A DNA stretch of 64,000 bases from Tetramitus jugosus (GCA_937625935.1 OW569347.1:496001-560000); one strand, 5' to 3'. Counted from the stretch's first letter, positions 38,267 to 48,897 are shown. The notes: a model not told the origin generated them from the sequence alone. Numbers and translations: made by a program.

Positions 38267-39251
38267 TTAATGGCCAAACTTGTCCTTGAGTTTTTCAAGA
38301 ACAAGGAAGGTGATCACAGTGTGAGGTCCCAATCTGAAGAAATAGGGAGTAAAGCCTCTCCAAAGAGACAATGGGCCATCTCTCTTTGCGATCTTGATCA
38401 ACACGTCCAATGAACCCTTGTATTCCAACTTTCCGTCTGGTCCAGGCTTCTGTGCCTGCAGTGTTGTCTTTGCTAAATCCACTGGAATGCTGACTGCAGT
38501 GGACACGAAACCACTGGTCAATGAAGAAACCAAGTGCAATGGAGTGCCCTCACTCATTCCTCCATAACTCACAAACAATTGCTTGGCTTGTGAGTAGACA
38601 GACAGTTGTGCAGCATTCAAAATCACAGCTCTGACAACAGTGGGACCACAACCGTTCCACATGCTGAAGAAACCTTCTTCTCTGGTGACTCTGATGAGCG
38701 CGTCAAACACATTTCTGTAATTTCTTCTCTGTTCTGGAGGCAATCGCCCATCAGATGTCATTCGAATGAGTGCCAACTCGGCAGGAGTACCCACAACAGC
38801 ACCGATACCACCAGCTGTCATACCAAAGAGCATCTTGATGAGGAATGAGGATGGAGCAGTTGTTTTTCCAGTCACTGGATCAACCTTTGTGAAATGATCA
38901 ATCAAGATGTTGTAAACTCCGAGTCTCGTTGTCGTGTAGGTGGCTTGTCTGAAGAGACCTGCTGTTAAACCCTTGTAGAGATTGAAAATTCCCTCTGATT
39001 TGGCAATGCTGGCAAAGGCATCAAATGAATTCTTGTACTTGACATTGGACAATTGGATTCGAGTTTTGATTAGATCAATGGGTTGTACGCAACAAGTGGC
39101 AACCATGCTGTGTTGTGTGAAATTACAAATTGACTAGTGTGAATATGGCACTGAGTGTGATCAAGTGGTGATCGACATGTGAAACAGGAACATACCCACT
39201 CAAACCGCCAAGATAAAATTGTTGAGATGAACTCAGATGTTTCTCGACCAT
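38267..39251 (-). CDS. Mitochondrial 2-oxoglutarate/malate-type carrier (two exons)
   Basis: Exon 1 is 39251-39196 and exon 2 is 39107-38267; the 88-base intron has GTATG and CACAG ends. Splicing restores the start of the first carrier repeat (FYLGGLSGMVATCCVQPIDLIKTRIQL) in three short blocks, and the product is 298 residues, the norm for SLC25 members. Three PxDxxKxRxQ-type signatures are seen: PIDLIKTR, PAELALIRM and PVDLAKTTLQ. The second repeat (MLFGMTAGGIGAVVGTPAELALIRMT) is very close to the oxoglutarate carrier SLC25A11. It exchanges 2-oxoglutarate for malate across the inner membrane. Substrate choice is inferred from the resemblance. Confidence 0.93.
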
Positions 39252-39376
39252 GTTGTTTGATGCTGACTTCTGCTCCAGAACAAAATCAGACAAGATCAAC
39301 CAAAAATACGCCCACAAATAGCAAAAAATATTAAAATTGATATTCGCTAAAAATGGAGCGAATTGTCATCATCGGA

Positions 39377-39446
39377 TCTCCTATGGTCTAGTGGTATGAT
39401 AGCGGACTTTGAATCCGTTGACGGTGGTTCGATTCCACCTAGGAGA
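39377..39446 (+). tRNA. tRNA-Gln (anticodon TTG)
   Basis: The acceptor stem pairs TCTCCTA at the 5' end with TAGGAGA at the 3' end. The anticodon stem GCGGA/TCCGT encloses the loop CTTTGAA, so the anticodon is TTG (reads CAA, Gln). The T arm is GGTGG-TTCGATT-CCACC, and the D-arm is GTC with AGTGGTAT loop and GAT. No intron is present. The internal A and B box sequences are complete, so it can be transcribed by Pol III. The gene stands alone between the carrier and the EF-hand gene and may extend a base or two by different reading. Confidence 0.95.
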
Positions 39447-39602
39447 ACAGTTTTGTGCTTCTTCCTTCCATTCAAGGACTTTTATTTTTAACTATGTTCC
39501 GTTGATCTGATCCGTCAAAAGCTTCAAAAAATCGTGTCTTCTTTTTTGCCCGAGAAAAAAACCCCAAGTTCCCAACTTATAACAAAACACAAAAAAATTA
39601 TC

Positions 39603-40289
39603 ATGTCCTACCAACAACCTCCATACGGCGGATACCAACAACCACCACAACAACCACAATACGGTGGTGCCTATCAACAACCACCGCAACAACCACAATA
39701 CGGCGGTGTGGGTGGTTACCAAGCAGCCCCTCCACCTCAACAACAACAATCCTACTACCAACCACCATCTCAACAGTACGCTCAACAGAGTCAATTGAGT
39801 CAGTGGTTCAATGCTGTAGATCGTGATCACTCTGGTCACATCACTGCCTACGAATTGAGAAATGCTCTCAGTCAAGGAGGTATGCCATTCGATGAAGATG
39901 TCTCCAGAAAGATGGTCAAGATGTTTGACAGGGACGGAAACGGTCAAATTGACTTTAACGAGTTTTGCAACTTGCACAACTACTTGTCTCAGATGAAGGC
40001 TGCCTTCTACAATGTCGATACGGACAAGTCTGGTAATTTGACTTTTGATGAAGTGGAGAGAGCAGTGATGCAAGCTGGTTATCGCGTCAATAGAAATGTG
40101 CTTTACAAGATTTTCAGAAACTTTGATACTCTGAAGAGAAATGCATTGAACTTTGATGGTTACATCAAGTTGTGCATCTACATTGGCACTGTTCGTCAAA
40201 TCTTTATGAACTTTGACAGACAAAGAAACGGTTATGCTACCTTTAGCTTTGATGACTTTACTGATAGCTGTCTCTTGTTCACTCAATAG
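39603..40289 (+). CDS. Penta-EF-hand protein, ALG-2/peflin type
   Basis: The product is 228 residues from the ATG at 39603; an upstream GTG in the same frame is not needed. The first 60 residues are a Pro/Gln/Tyr/Gly-rich tail of YQQPPQQPQYGG repeats, as in peflin. EF-hands follow at about 72-83 (DRDHSGHITAYE), 109-120 (DRDGNGQIDFNE) and 139-150 (DTDKSGNLTFDE), then two degenerate ones, the last with DRQRNGYATFSFDDF. Five loops with a C-terminal dimer hand are typical of PDCD6/peflin. These proteins bind calcium and link to ESCRT and membrane-repair partners. The 264-codon frame on the other strand is a shadow of this gene. Confidence 0.92.
   Translation: MSYQQPPYGGYQQPPQQPQYGGAYQQPPQQPQYGGVGGYQAAPPPQQQQSYYQPPSQQYAQQSQLSQWFNAVDRDHSGHITAYELRNALSQGGMPFDEDVSRKMVKMFDRDGNGQIDFNEFCNLHNYLSQMKAAFYNVDTDKSGNLTFDEVERAVMQAGYRVNRNVLYKIFRNFDTLKRNALNFDGYIKLCIYIGTVRQIFMNFDRQRNGYATFSFDDFTDSCLLFTQ
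39630..39740 (+). repeat. Coding tandem repeat for PPQQPQYGG-type units
   Basis: Units such as CAACCACCACAACAACCAC-AATACGG(C/T)GG are repeated with small differences across the N-terminal tail of the EF-hand gene, giving the YQQPPQQPQYGG peptides. The repeat period is about 33-36 bases. The repeats stay in frame. Confidence 0.65.
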
Positions 40290-40653
40290 TATGTATGTTA
40301 TTGTGATTACATATTAGAAACACACACACACACGCGTGTTCATTGGATTTGGAGGGAGTCTAGTGGAATTCAATGAAACAACGTCGCAGTCACGCAGCTA
40401 TTCTATTTATTGTAACACGACCTAGTTGACACTGATCCATTTCTCTTACCTCTCGATCCATTGTAGCGAGAACCCTGTGTAATGGTTGCTATGTACACAA
40501 AGACTACTGAGTGAGAACTCTCGGCGATCCTATTGACCAATAAAATTCATGTTTATTGCCTGAACCCTTCCATTCTGTTTTTGCCGCCAAAATTTTTTCT
40601 GCCGCAAAAGAAACGAACCAAAATTTGACAGAAAAACCAACCAAACAGCGAAC
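40290..40653. other. Intergenic region with a CA run
   Basis: The spacer between the EF-hand stop and the histone-fold start holds a short (CA)n run at about 40320-40334, then ordinary AT-rich sequence. No gene, RNA or repeat element was recognised. The last 100 bases are probably the promoter and leader of the histone-fold gene. Confidence 0.35.
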
Positions 40654-41163
40654 ATGTCTTCTTCGAGAGATGATGAAGAGACACAGTATGTGTACGATCT
40701 ACCAAGAACAAGCATCAACAGAATCGTTAAGAAAGGCATTCCAGAGGGAATATCTCTCGGAAACGAGCCAAAAACTGCCTTCTCAAAAGCCGCTATCGTT
40801 TTTATCATGTATTTAACTGCAACGTATGTTGTTTGATGGAGATGGAGTGTTATTGTTCCATTACTTGTTGATGTTCACACAATCTATTTTTCTAAATCAT
40901 GCATCGCATGAAAACACAACAGGTCACAAGAACATGCCGGAAAAGCAAAGCGTTCCACTTTGACTGCAGATGATGTAATTGCTGCGATTGATGAGCTCGA
41001 TTTGCACAGATACAAGGATAAATTAGTGGAAACATTGAACGCATACCGGACAAGCCAGGCCGCCAAAAATCAGGCAAAGAAAAAGAAGAAGCAAGAGCAA
41101 GAGCCAACTGGTTCAGAAACCGCAACAGTTGTCAGCTCGGCTAACACACCACCACCTCAATAG
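40654..41163 (+). CDS. DNA polymerase epsilon subunit 3-like histone-fold protein (two exons)
   Basis: Exon 1 is 40654-40823 and exon 2 is 40923-41163. The 99-base intron has a GTATGT donor and CAACAG acceptor. The product is 136 residues. A histone fold covers about residues 14-90: DLPRTSINRIVKKGIPEG, SLGNEPKTAFSKAAIVFIMYLT, then TLTADDVIAAIDELDLHRY. The KAAIVFIMYLT...H helix pair and the DV..A...LD..... end match POLE3/Dpb4 (CHRAC17), which pairs with a second histone-fold protein in Pol epsilon and in chromatin remodelling. A Lys/Gln-rich tail follows. NF-YB is related but has a different alpha2 helix and longer core. Confidence 0.86.
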
Positions 41164-41292
41164 TAATTATTATGTACGACTAAATATATCTAAATATCTG
41201 AATTTGATCAAGCATCCCGTGCTTTCTTTACTGCTGAAGTCTGATGCAAAGTGTAGTTGCTCACAAGTATTCGTATGTGAAAACATGTCTTT

Positions 41293-42632
41293 TCAGATTG
41301 CATCATCAGCGAACAAGTGAGCAAATTTACACTGAATCTCTGCGATAGCACCTTTCAGCATTGGACAGTCCAACATCATCATTCGATTCATCTCTATATT
41401 GTATCTCAGGGCACAGTTCTTCATATCCTCTGTAAAGCGGGTCATATCTTCGATTACTCCCTCAAAGGTTCTATTGAGTTCATTTTCGGTGTTCTTTGCA
41501 TTGGTTTCCTCCGGTTCCATGCTCTGAAGTGCATTGATCGAATGATCATACTTGTGAGCAATTTGGTGCATTTGTTGATCCAGTTTCTTTGCAGCCTCTT
41601 CTTTGGCATTTGTTTGTTGTTGTTGTGGGACTGGTTTCTGAATACCTGCCAAGTTCATTGCTCCTGGCCCTCTCACTGGTCTGGAAGAGGAAGAGGAAGC
41701 GATGAGAACCTTGTTTTGTGGTAGAGGTTGTTGCTTCTGAACTTGTTGTTGATGAGGATGATCTGCTGGCTTGGCAGGTGAACGACCAACCACTTCGTTC
41801 TCATTTCTCATCATGGTTGGCTTCTGGGTTGGATTAATACGATTAATTGATAGAGGTTGCACATCTTGCATTGGTTTCTTGCTCTGGTGATGAAAATTTA
41901 CAGTAGGGGTTTGAGGCTTCTGAATATTGAGGATCATTGTGGTGGATTGTCCTCCAGTTGCTTGTTGTTGAGGTTTTGACTTCGTGGGCTGAACTTCAAT
42001 ACTCTTGTTTGACTTGTCTGGTGTGTCCCTAGAAGTTGGTTTGTGAGTTAGCAATGAATTAGGAGGTGCCATGGGTAGCACAGCATTACTTGATGTGGTA
42101 GGCACATTTTCTTTGTTCCTGCTGTGAATTGTGGAGTTGTCCGCTGATTGGGAAGCCTCAATAGTTGTATTGAATTGTTGTTTGAGCTTTTTGATGGGAG
42201 GTTCTGTGACAGGGATAGAACTCTCTCTATCACTGGATAGCTCATTCGATTCAATGAGAGATGCTGCTTCAGATATTTGAGACACTGTTATGAAGAGCCA
42301 CAGTTGTTAATTTTCCAGTTGTTGAAATACAAAAATTTAAGCTGTGTTTTTGTATCATTATTCTTACCCTTTCTCTTCTGACTGAAAAAGTTGTGGTTGG
42401 AGTCTTCTTCCTCTTGGATGGAAAAGTTGAAGGAAGCTGTGGATTTTTGATTGGAGTTGGTGCCATTGTCTGAATCATTCCTTCTAGACTTGTTGAAGAT
42501 GCTAGAATACAAAAATGTTGGAGAATGGTTAGAGAGACATTGGATGGCTTCTTTTTATCAACAAAACTCCCAACAAGTGATAATACAATACCTAAAAGAA
42601 TCATCATTGCTTGAACTGTTATCGTCAGTCAT
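41293..42632 (-). CDS. Ser/Gln/Pro-rich protein, function unknown (three exons)
   Basis: Exons are 42632-42592, 42501-42368 and 42284-41293, with GTATTG and GTAAGA donors, CTAG and ACAG acceptors. They fuse in frame to give 388 residues. The N-terminus is acidic (MTDDNSSSNDDS) and the middle is a long low-complexity region rich in Gln, Pro, Ser and Asn. The C-terminal about 100 residues are well ordered and helical: AAKKLDQQMHQIAHKYDHS, then FEGVIEDMTRFTEDMKNCAL and MKN..RYNIEMNRMMMLDCPML, ending in Phe-rich KFAHLFADD. No family was recognised. The well-formed splice sites argue for a real gene. It ends about 130 bases from the histone-fold stop, on the other strand. Confidence 0.75.
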
Positions 42633-42858
42633 GAAGCTTCTAAAAGAATGGTTCTTGTTGCTCTCGCTGTTGGTAAAGAAGTTTTTGTTCAACATTGATG
42701 TTCAAGTGACGCTGAAAAGTTTTGTTGTTCTGCTTTTTGTTGTTGTATCTGCTGTGTGATAAGACACCATAATCGTAGTGACAGAAAATGTCAAAAGAGC
42801 GGGAAGCTTCACGTGTGGAATTCTTCCAGAAATTTCTCTACAATAGAGCTGAGGAGTA

Positions 42859-44830
42859 TCAATGAGCTTCCTCCCTTGGACTACCCTCTTGGACATTTTG
42901 AGAGTTCGAGAGGATTCTCCTTGAATTCCCTCTTCTAAATATTTTCAACTTGCTCTCTTTTTTGGAATCCTGGTCATGAACTTGGTCGCTCTCTTGATCT
43001 GTGGTGGAAGATCGTCTCTTCCTCGCTAAAGCATTCATCTTAACTACAGTTTTCAGTTTGCTCGTTCCACTTTGAGCTTTCTGAGCTACAGCAGCAGTAG
43101 CTTGCTGCCGCCTTTCGATTTCCTCTTGCATAATAATCTTGGCATTGGGATATCTCCCAATTACATTGTCAAAATCTTCCTTCATAAGAACATACACCTC
43201 ACATAATTCTGCTGCTCTGATAGATGCAGTTCGTCTGGCATCGGCACTCAATAGAGCAATCTCCCCAAAAAATTTTCCAGCCTCCAACTTTGCAAAGACA
43301 ATGTTACCATCCTCGCTAATCACCTCCACTGATCCCTTGCCGATGAAAAACATTTCCTTTCCTATTTCACCCTTATTTACAATTCTGTAACCTGTCAAAA
43401 GAAGTGTATACTTTAAATACTGACATATATCTTGGATAAAAAGTTCTCCGCATTGCTGGAATAGAGGCACTTGACTCACGATATTTCTGTGGAGATACTG
43501 AGCAATGTTTCGCTTAATAGACATTTCAAGATCACCCATTATTTCTTCTTGATCTACACCTCTTCCTGATCTCTGTACAATACTGAAGAAAGTAAACGCG
43601 TCCTTTTGCAATCGCTCATTCACACTCCTGAACCTCATGTAATCTTTAATATTTTGCATCTTTTCATTGAACGCCTGTTCAGTTGCGCCAAGTTGATTAA
43701 TTAAAGCCACCACCGTACCCACGATGGTGGCGAAAAGGGCTGTACCACCAACAACTGTGACCAGAGAGTACACTACCTATAAACCCTATTGTTAGCATGG
43801 AATGACTGATAATCATGACATGGGTATTCAACAACTTACATCTGCTTCATTCTGTGGAGCTGCAGCACCATAACCGACAATTAATAGGGTAGAAAAGTAT
43901 AATCCTCCAACATACTGCCGAAACTTCTTCCTGAATACATAGCCACTGTCGCTTCCTGGCAGAAGGAATACATCGTTGATTAGTAGGTCATTTGAAGGGC
44001 CTCCTTCTGGAAACATGTAATTTCCATGTTTGTGTCTCATGTTGGCCAGTGCAATAAACAAGCAACCTAGCCAGTGAATTGTTATCAACAAATAGAAAGA
44101 AAACTTAATGATTCTCAGTACAACCGGTCCTGCGTCCAAAAATGGTAATTTTGCTGCCATATCTTCGACTGAGTTCATATATTGATTGTAATACAGTATC
44201 CCCAGTATCCTATGAGTTCTCGCCCATGGTGATTGAATAAAATAGTCGACTGGAATGTAGGTGAGAACCTCAATCAAAAACCATATCTGAGTCCAAAGAT
44301 AACCAGTTAGATTCTAAGAACATTCTGTGACTACTGAACAAAGTACAATAGATAAAACTTACATTGAAACAAGTTCTTAAAGATTCTTTTCGACTCTTTT
44401 TTAGCTCTCCATGGGATTCTACGGCCTGTAATAGTTGAAAGAGGAGACTGAGCCACGCCACAACATCGGTAAGCACATCAATCACTCGAAAACCAGAATG
44501 GGTGTAATCTTCTAAACAGGTCCGATAAGGTATAGATATGACATTCCATAAAATAGTAACGACCATCAACAAATTGACAATCATTCTCTCGTTTGATTCA
44601 GGTTCGACATAGTAAGCTCTAATCTTTGGGAGAATGGACTTTAAGATAAATACTCTATACTTCTTTTTCGTAAAGAACTTCTTGGTATGTCGTAAATGAC
44701 GAGATATTCGATCTTTGAATGGTTTGGCTAGAAACGGATCGACATCATCCTCTTCATCGCTGAATAGCTCAGAATCTGAGTCAACTTTGGTTACATCCTC
44801 ATGAATCTTCTCGTCTTTAACAGAACTCAT
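42859..44830 (-). CDS. Cyclic nucleotide-gated cation channel (three exons)
   Basis: Exons are 44830-44363, 44313-43840 and 43776-42859, with GTAAGT donors and TTAG/ATAG acceptors, giving 619 residues. The N-terminus is acidic. S1-S6 follow: an S1-like helix MIVNLLMVVTILWNVISIP, S5 FSFYLLITIHWLGCLFIAL, a pore with LIVGYGAAAPQN, and S6 LVTVVGGTALFATIVGTVVALI. The C-linker leads to a cNMP-binding domain with GEIGKEMFFIGKGSVEV and KFFGEIALLSADARRTASIRA, the phosphate-binding cassette being FGEIALL..ARR. The GYG filter is of the potassium type, unlike the usual CNG ETPPP. The voltage-sensor S4 is weak. It probably gates K+ by cAMP/cGMP. The tail is Lys/Arg/Ser-rich. Confidence 0.9.
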
Positions 44831-45208
44831 GACAAAATAGGAATGAAATAGAGCTCTCTTCACCTTTATGAGTCAATGAAGGTCTTCAAAACAATTTTCG
44901 GTGACAATGTCCGTAGAGGAGCTCGCACTGACGGCCCGAATTCGACAGACGGAGAAAGAAAACTATAAATCGCCGTCATTACAACCACACATTTCTCCAA
45001 CAAAAACACGTTTCGACATTGTTGAACCAAAACAAAAAGTCAAACACTCTGTGGTCTGCACTCTCTTATTTTTTTTGTGAAAGCTGAGACAGTTCTCCAT
45101 TTCCCAAAAAACACGTAGCCTGACTGACTGATCCATCATCCCGCGCATTCTTTTTTCTTCTCCTCGCGTTTTTTACCCCGTCAAAAGCTTTTTCAACACA
45201 CCACAACA
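44831..45208. other. Divergent intergenic region
   Basis: This region lies between the divergent channel gene and the MGITQS gene. It contains T-rich and A-rich runs next to each start. A 61-codon minus-strand frame at 44963-45148 is Cys/Met-rich with no recognisable motif and was not called. No repeat or RNA gene was recognised. Promoters for both genes are inferred from position. Confidence 0.35.
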
Positions 45209-46249
45209 ATGGGTATTACTCAGAGCATCACTGAAGATGACCAGTATCGAGGCTTGGAGTATGATGAAGAAGATGACTCCCACAATGCAGCACGCTCTCT
45301 CAACTCATCCTACACTGTCAGCATGACACCAGCACGCACCCGCCCTTCCAACTCAAAAACTCCGCTCATACTCGATGGACCTAAATCACCGACGAGCTCC
45401 AACAACTCGGCTTCTTTTTCTACGAGTACGAGTGGTGCCAACTCACCCACTACACCCACATCCAGCACCTCATTCAACGCAGAGTACTATTTGGAACACA
45501 GTGTCGATGTGGACAATGATACTGTAGCGGGATTGTGTCTGCGATACGACATTGACAGACGAGAGACAATTAATTCAGTGCACAGCAGTTCAAAGATTAC
45601 TGGTGATGGTGGATTGAATGACTTGTTCCATATCGAAGCACTGTTTGTTCCCGTTCAATTCAAAAATGTGGGCAATGTAATATCTTATTTAAATCGTGCA
45701 TCCAATAACAACAATAATAATAATAATAATACGATGAACAAAAACTTGTCATCGGGTAGTGGAAGCAACAGTGGAACACTTGCAAAGAAACAACAGCAAC
45801 AACAAGTTGTTGAATCCGATATGACCAACATTAGTGACAGTGTCCTTTCACTGTTTCATGACGAGGTAATCAGTGTGAATTCTAGTAGAACAAACACGGA
45901 ACAACGAGAAATGATTCTTCATGAGTTCTATGCACCTGAGATGACACCGAGAATGATTCAGTGTAACAACATTGTACAACTGGAGTGGATATCGACTGAT
46001 TCATTGAGAGGAAAATTCTCGATTGGTGTCAATCTTTTCCATACGGAGATGGCTGCTCGCATTCAACAAACAATGAAGATTAGAGAGAATACGATAACGG
46101 ATGGATTTTTGGTGTATGAGAAGAATAGAGTGATGCCCACTTTTTTCACAACCAAGAACAACCCTCAATTCTTTGAAGTCATTTCTCAGTTATTGTCCTC
46201 CATGAACATTCAAGTCAGAAACAATGTGAACACATTAACTTTCCGGTGA
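45209..46249 (+). CDS. Protein with a putative N-myristoylation signal, function unknown
   Basis: The product is 346 residues, single exon. It starts MGITQS, a fair N-myristoylation motif (Gly2, Ser6), which would place it at a membrane. Acidic then Ser/Thr/Pro-rich sequence follows to about residue 100. A globular region begins YYLEHSVDVDNDTVAGLCLRYDI. An Asn run (about 165-178) and a Gln run lie in the middle. The C-terminal 110 residues are well ordered: REMILHEFYAPEMTPRMIQC, LEWISTDSLRGKFSIGVNL, and RVMPTFFTTKN. No domain was recognised. The small Asn/Gln repeats interrupt it, as is common here. Confidence 0.78.
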   Translation: MGITQSITEDDQYRGLEYDEEDDSHNAARSLNSSYTVSMTPARTRPSNSKTPLILDGPKSPTSSNNSASFSTSTSGANSPTTPTSSTSFNAEYYLEHSVDVDNDTVAGLCLRYDIDRRETINSVHSSSKITGDGGLNDLFHIEALFVPVQFKNVGNVISYLNRASNNNNNNNNNTMNKNLSSGSGSNSGTLAKKQQQQQVVESDMTNISDSVLSLFHDEVISVNSSRTNTEQREMILHEFYAPEMTPRMIQCNNIVQLEWISTDSLRGKFSIGVNLFHTEMAARIQQTMKIRENTITDGFLVYEKNRVMPTFFTTKNNPQFFEVISQLLSSMNIQVRNNVNTLTFR

Positions 46250-46427
46250 AGAACCCAGTTGCATGCATACGATATGAGATGATTCCATCATCCAATAAAC
46301 CCCAATTTTGTCCCTTTCAGAGATATCTACCATTACACGGTTCAACAGATTCCTCAACCGGAGAATATTCACAAGCTGAAAAAACAAACAAAATCAAATA
46401 GCATTCCACACATTCATTTCTGAAAGT

Positions 46428-46925
46428 ATGACATCTGGAGGAACAGACACTCATCATCACAAGAAGCACTCTGTCCTATTCGTGTGTCTAGGTAACATTT
46501 GTCGAAGTCCCATGGCCGAAATTATCTTTACAAAGATGATTCAAGACGCAAAGTTGGAACATCATTGGCACATTGACTCTGCAGGCACAGCAGCCTATCA
46601 CTGTGGCGACCAACCAGACGGTAGGACATTGTCCACTTGTGAAAAGAACTTGGGAGTTCGTGGACATCACCTAAAGGCACGTCAGCTCACCAAGAAGGAC
46701 TTTAAGGAATTTGAGTACATTCTGTGCATGGACCAGAGCAACTTGTCAAACATTAAGAGAGTCACACCGGAGAAGGCAACAGCTATTGTGAAGCTTCTAG
46801 GATCATATGATCCTGAGAAGGTCATGGAAGTGGATGATCCATACTATGGTGGACGAGATGGCTTCGAGAAGATTTTTGTTCAGATTACGCGGGCATTGAA
46901 ACAGTTCCTGCAGGAGAATCCCTGA
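46428..46925 (+). CDS. Low-molecular-weight protein tyrosine phosphatase
   Basis: The product is 165 residues. The active-site loop is VCLGNICRSP at about residues 19-28, with Cys20 as the nucleophile and Arg26. The general-acid loop DDPYYGG lies near the end (about 136-142). WHIDSAGT and the following SAG...G helix fit the family. These enzymes remove phosphate from Tyr and act in the cytosol. The N-terminus has a short His/Lys stretch (HHHKKHS) before the fold. The length, motif order and single exon make it secure. It was assigned to the eukaryotic ACP1 branch on shape only. Confidence 0.96.
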   Translation: MTSGGTDTHHHKKHSVLFVCLGNICRSPMAEIIFTKMIQDAKLEHHWHIDSAGTAAYHCGDQPDGRTLSTCEKNLGVRGHHLKARQLTKKDFKEFEYILCMDQSNLSNIKRVTPEKATAIVKLLGSYDPEKVMEVDDPYYGGRDGFEKIFVQITRALKQFLQENP

Positions 46926-47441
46926 ACACACAATAAAACAAGTATGCTGTGAGCATGACCAAAAAGAAGTAGCCAAAAACCCACACTGCATGTACAATTG
47001 AATCATGGCTTTGGCAAGAAGCCATTTCCTATCCTACCAGCTGAACGCCAGTGGTACATGACCTTTGATTTCGATGACCTGTATTTCGATATGAACCACT
47101 TTAGTTCTTTGGTGCTTGCTTGCCAAACTGATGAGGCCGAAGGAAATGAGAGTAATGAAATTCCCGAGTGATGACGGGAGGGATGAGGAAGAAAACTTGG
47201 AGGCAAAAAACGATGAGATCATAGACGAGGCGGGATTTAAAGTTATTCATTTCGAGGAGGATGGCGATAGACAATGTACTACAAAATTGAACGCGCTTCA
47301 ACAATCCGTAAATCTCCCTTTGCCGCTCAAAAAGCTCCTCCGATCGTGCAAACAGATTTCCAATTTGTGATCGCCCATGGAACACTAACAACAACAATAA
47401 GCAACCAACAAAAAAAAACATCCTGATCAAAAACAAAAAAC
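46926..47441. other. Spacer between LMW-PTP and prolidase with weak frames
   Basis: This stretch of about 515 bases contains a plus-strand frame from an ATG at 47131 to 47370 (79 residues, acidic then basic, with GFKVIHFEEDGD), and an adjacent frame upstream (47001-47170) reading FDFDDLYFDMNHF. They are one frame apart. Two or three minus-strand frames of about 60-110 codons also cross it. I could not decide which, if any, is coding. It might be a small gene with a missed intron. Confidence 0.25.
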
Positions 47442-48860
47442 ATGCCAGTCCTAGAGCACAGCACCAACAACAGTGACCTACGTGAACACTTTTTCCAATA
47501 CACCAACAATCTGACCAAGACCAACACTGCCATCTTCATTCAAGGTGGTCAATCCGCTCTCAGAACACCAACTGCCGACACGGATGCAGTCTTTCGTCAG
47601 GAGAGTCACTTTTACTATCTGACTGGTTGTTTGGAACCTGATTGCTTTGCTTTGATTCACTTGGAAAGTCGTCAATTTGCCTTGTTTGTCCCTCGATATG
47701 GTGATGAGTATGCATTGTGGTGTGGTGAATACCCAGAGAAGCAAGATTTCAAGAACAAGTTGAATGCAAATGTGGTAGAGTACAATGATGATGCTCAAGC
47801 ATTTGTTCAATTGTTGCTCAATGAGTGGAAAGTTGAAAAAGTGTACACTTTGGAGCACTCTGAGCAATCATTCAAGAATTTGATTGCAAAATCGGCATCT
47901 TCAGAGAACAAGATTGAGATGCAATCTTCGAGAGATCTCTATTTGGCACTCAAGGATGCTCGATTGATCAAATTGGAGCGTGAAATTGAACAGTTGAGAA
48001 TCATTGGAAAGGTGGCTGCTGATGCACATTCTGCCATTATGAAGAATGCACGATCTGGAATGAACGAGGGTGAACTGGAGAGCTATTTCTTGCAAGTTGT
48101 TGCTGCACGTGGATGCAAGAATTTGGCCTATTCTTCCATTGTGGCCGGTGATGACAGAGGAGCTACTCTGCACTATGTGAATAATGATCAAGTGTGTCAC
48201 GATGGTGGTTTGGTGTTGGTTGATGCTGGTGGTGAATCACGAACCATGTATGCCAGTGACATTACAAGAACATTCCCAATCAATGGCAAATTCACTGAAG
48301 ATCAAAAATTAATTTACAACTTGGTGCTCAAGGCTCAATTGGCAGTGTTGGATGCCATGAAGCCTGGTGTTGCCTGGGTTGACTTGCACAGATTGGCAAA
48401 CAAGATGATGACAGAAGACTTGTGGAAGGCTGGATTTTTGAAGGCTGACAACTTGCAAGAGTTGTTGGACAATCACATTGGTGCATTGTTCTTCCCTCAT
48501 GGTCTTGGCCATTCTCTTGGTTTGGACGTGCACGATCCTCCTAACAGAGACGGAAGCTTTAAGCAAATTGACGAGCCAGCAATTAGATACCTGAGAACCA
48601 GTGTCGTCTTGCAAAAGGGTATGGTAATGACTGTTGAGCCAGGATGTTACTTTATTCCTAGATTCTTGACTCGTGCTCTGAACGATGAGAAGCAGAGCAA
48701 GTACTTGGTCAAGGAAAAGATTGAGCAATTCTTGAAGTTTGGTGGTATCAGAATCGAAGATGATGTTGTTGTTACCGACAATGGAATTGAAATTCTGACT
48801 TCTGCTGTTCCAAAGACTGTTGAAGCTATTGAACAATTGATGGCATCTGGCAAGAACTAG
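47442..48860 (+). CDS. PEPD: Xaa-Pro dipeptidase (prolidase), M24B
   Basis: The product is 472 residues. Prolidase cleaves dipeptides with a C-terminal Pro in the cytosol. The N-terminal domain has QGGQSALRTPTADTDAVFRQES. The pita-bread metallopeptidase domain follows, with metal ligands Asp in VDAGGESRTMYASDITRTF (both Asp), His in HGLGHSLGLDVHD and Glu in TVEPGCYF and GGIRIEDDVVVT. All five dinuclear metal ligands are present. The length is close to the 493 of animal prolidase. The context HGLGHxLGLDVHD is typical. An AATAAA at about 48879 follows the stop. It converges with the large polyQ gene with 37 bases between the stops. Confidence 0.97.
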   Translation: MPVLEHSTNNSDLREHFFQYTNNLTKTNTAIFIQGGQSALRTPTADTDAVFRQESHFYYLTGCLEPDCFALIHLESRQFALFVPRYGDEYALWCGEYPEKQDFKNKLNANVVEYNDDAQAFVQLLLNEWKVEKVYTLEHSEQSFKNLIAKSASSENKIEMQSSRDLYLALKDARLIKLEREIEQLRIIGKVAADAHSAIMKNARSGMNEGELESYFLQVVAARGCKNLAYSSIVAGDDRGATLHYVNNDQVCHDGGLVLVDAGGESRTMYASDITRTFPINGKFTEDQKLIYNLVLKAQLAVLDAMKPGVAWVDLHRLANKMMTEDLWKAGFLKADNLQELLDNHIGALFFPHGLGHSLGLDVHDPPNRDGSFKQIDEPAIRYLRTSVVLQKGMVMTVEPGCYFIPRFLTRALNDEKQSKYLVKEKIEQFLKFGGIRIEDDVVVTDNGIEILTSAVPKTVEAIEQLMASGKN

Positions 48861-48897
48861 ATCAAGACTGAAATTCAATAAATAATATTTATGGTGA

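Noticed and set aside
39492-40286. 264-codon minus-strand open frame
   Set aside because: It is antisense to the penta-EF-hand gene, whose EF loops are clear. The minus-strand product is Val/Leu/Ser/Trp-rich low complexity without a motif, as expected for a shadow frame.
40318-40335. CA run as a possible transposon or CRISPR-like repeat
   Set aside because: It is a simple dinucleotide run of under 20 bases with no spacers or inverted ends. No CRISPR array is present anywhere in the window.
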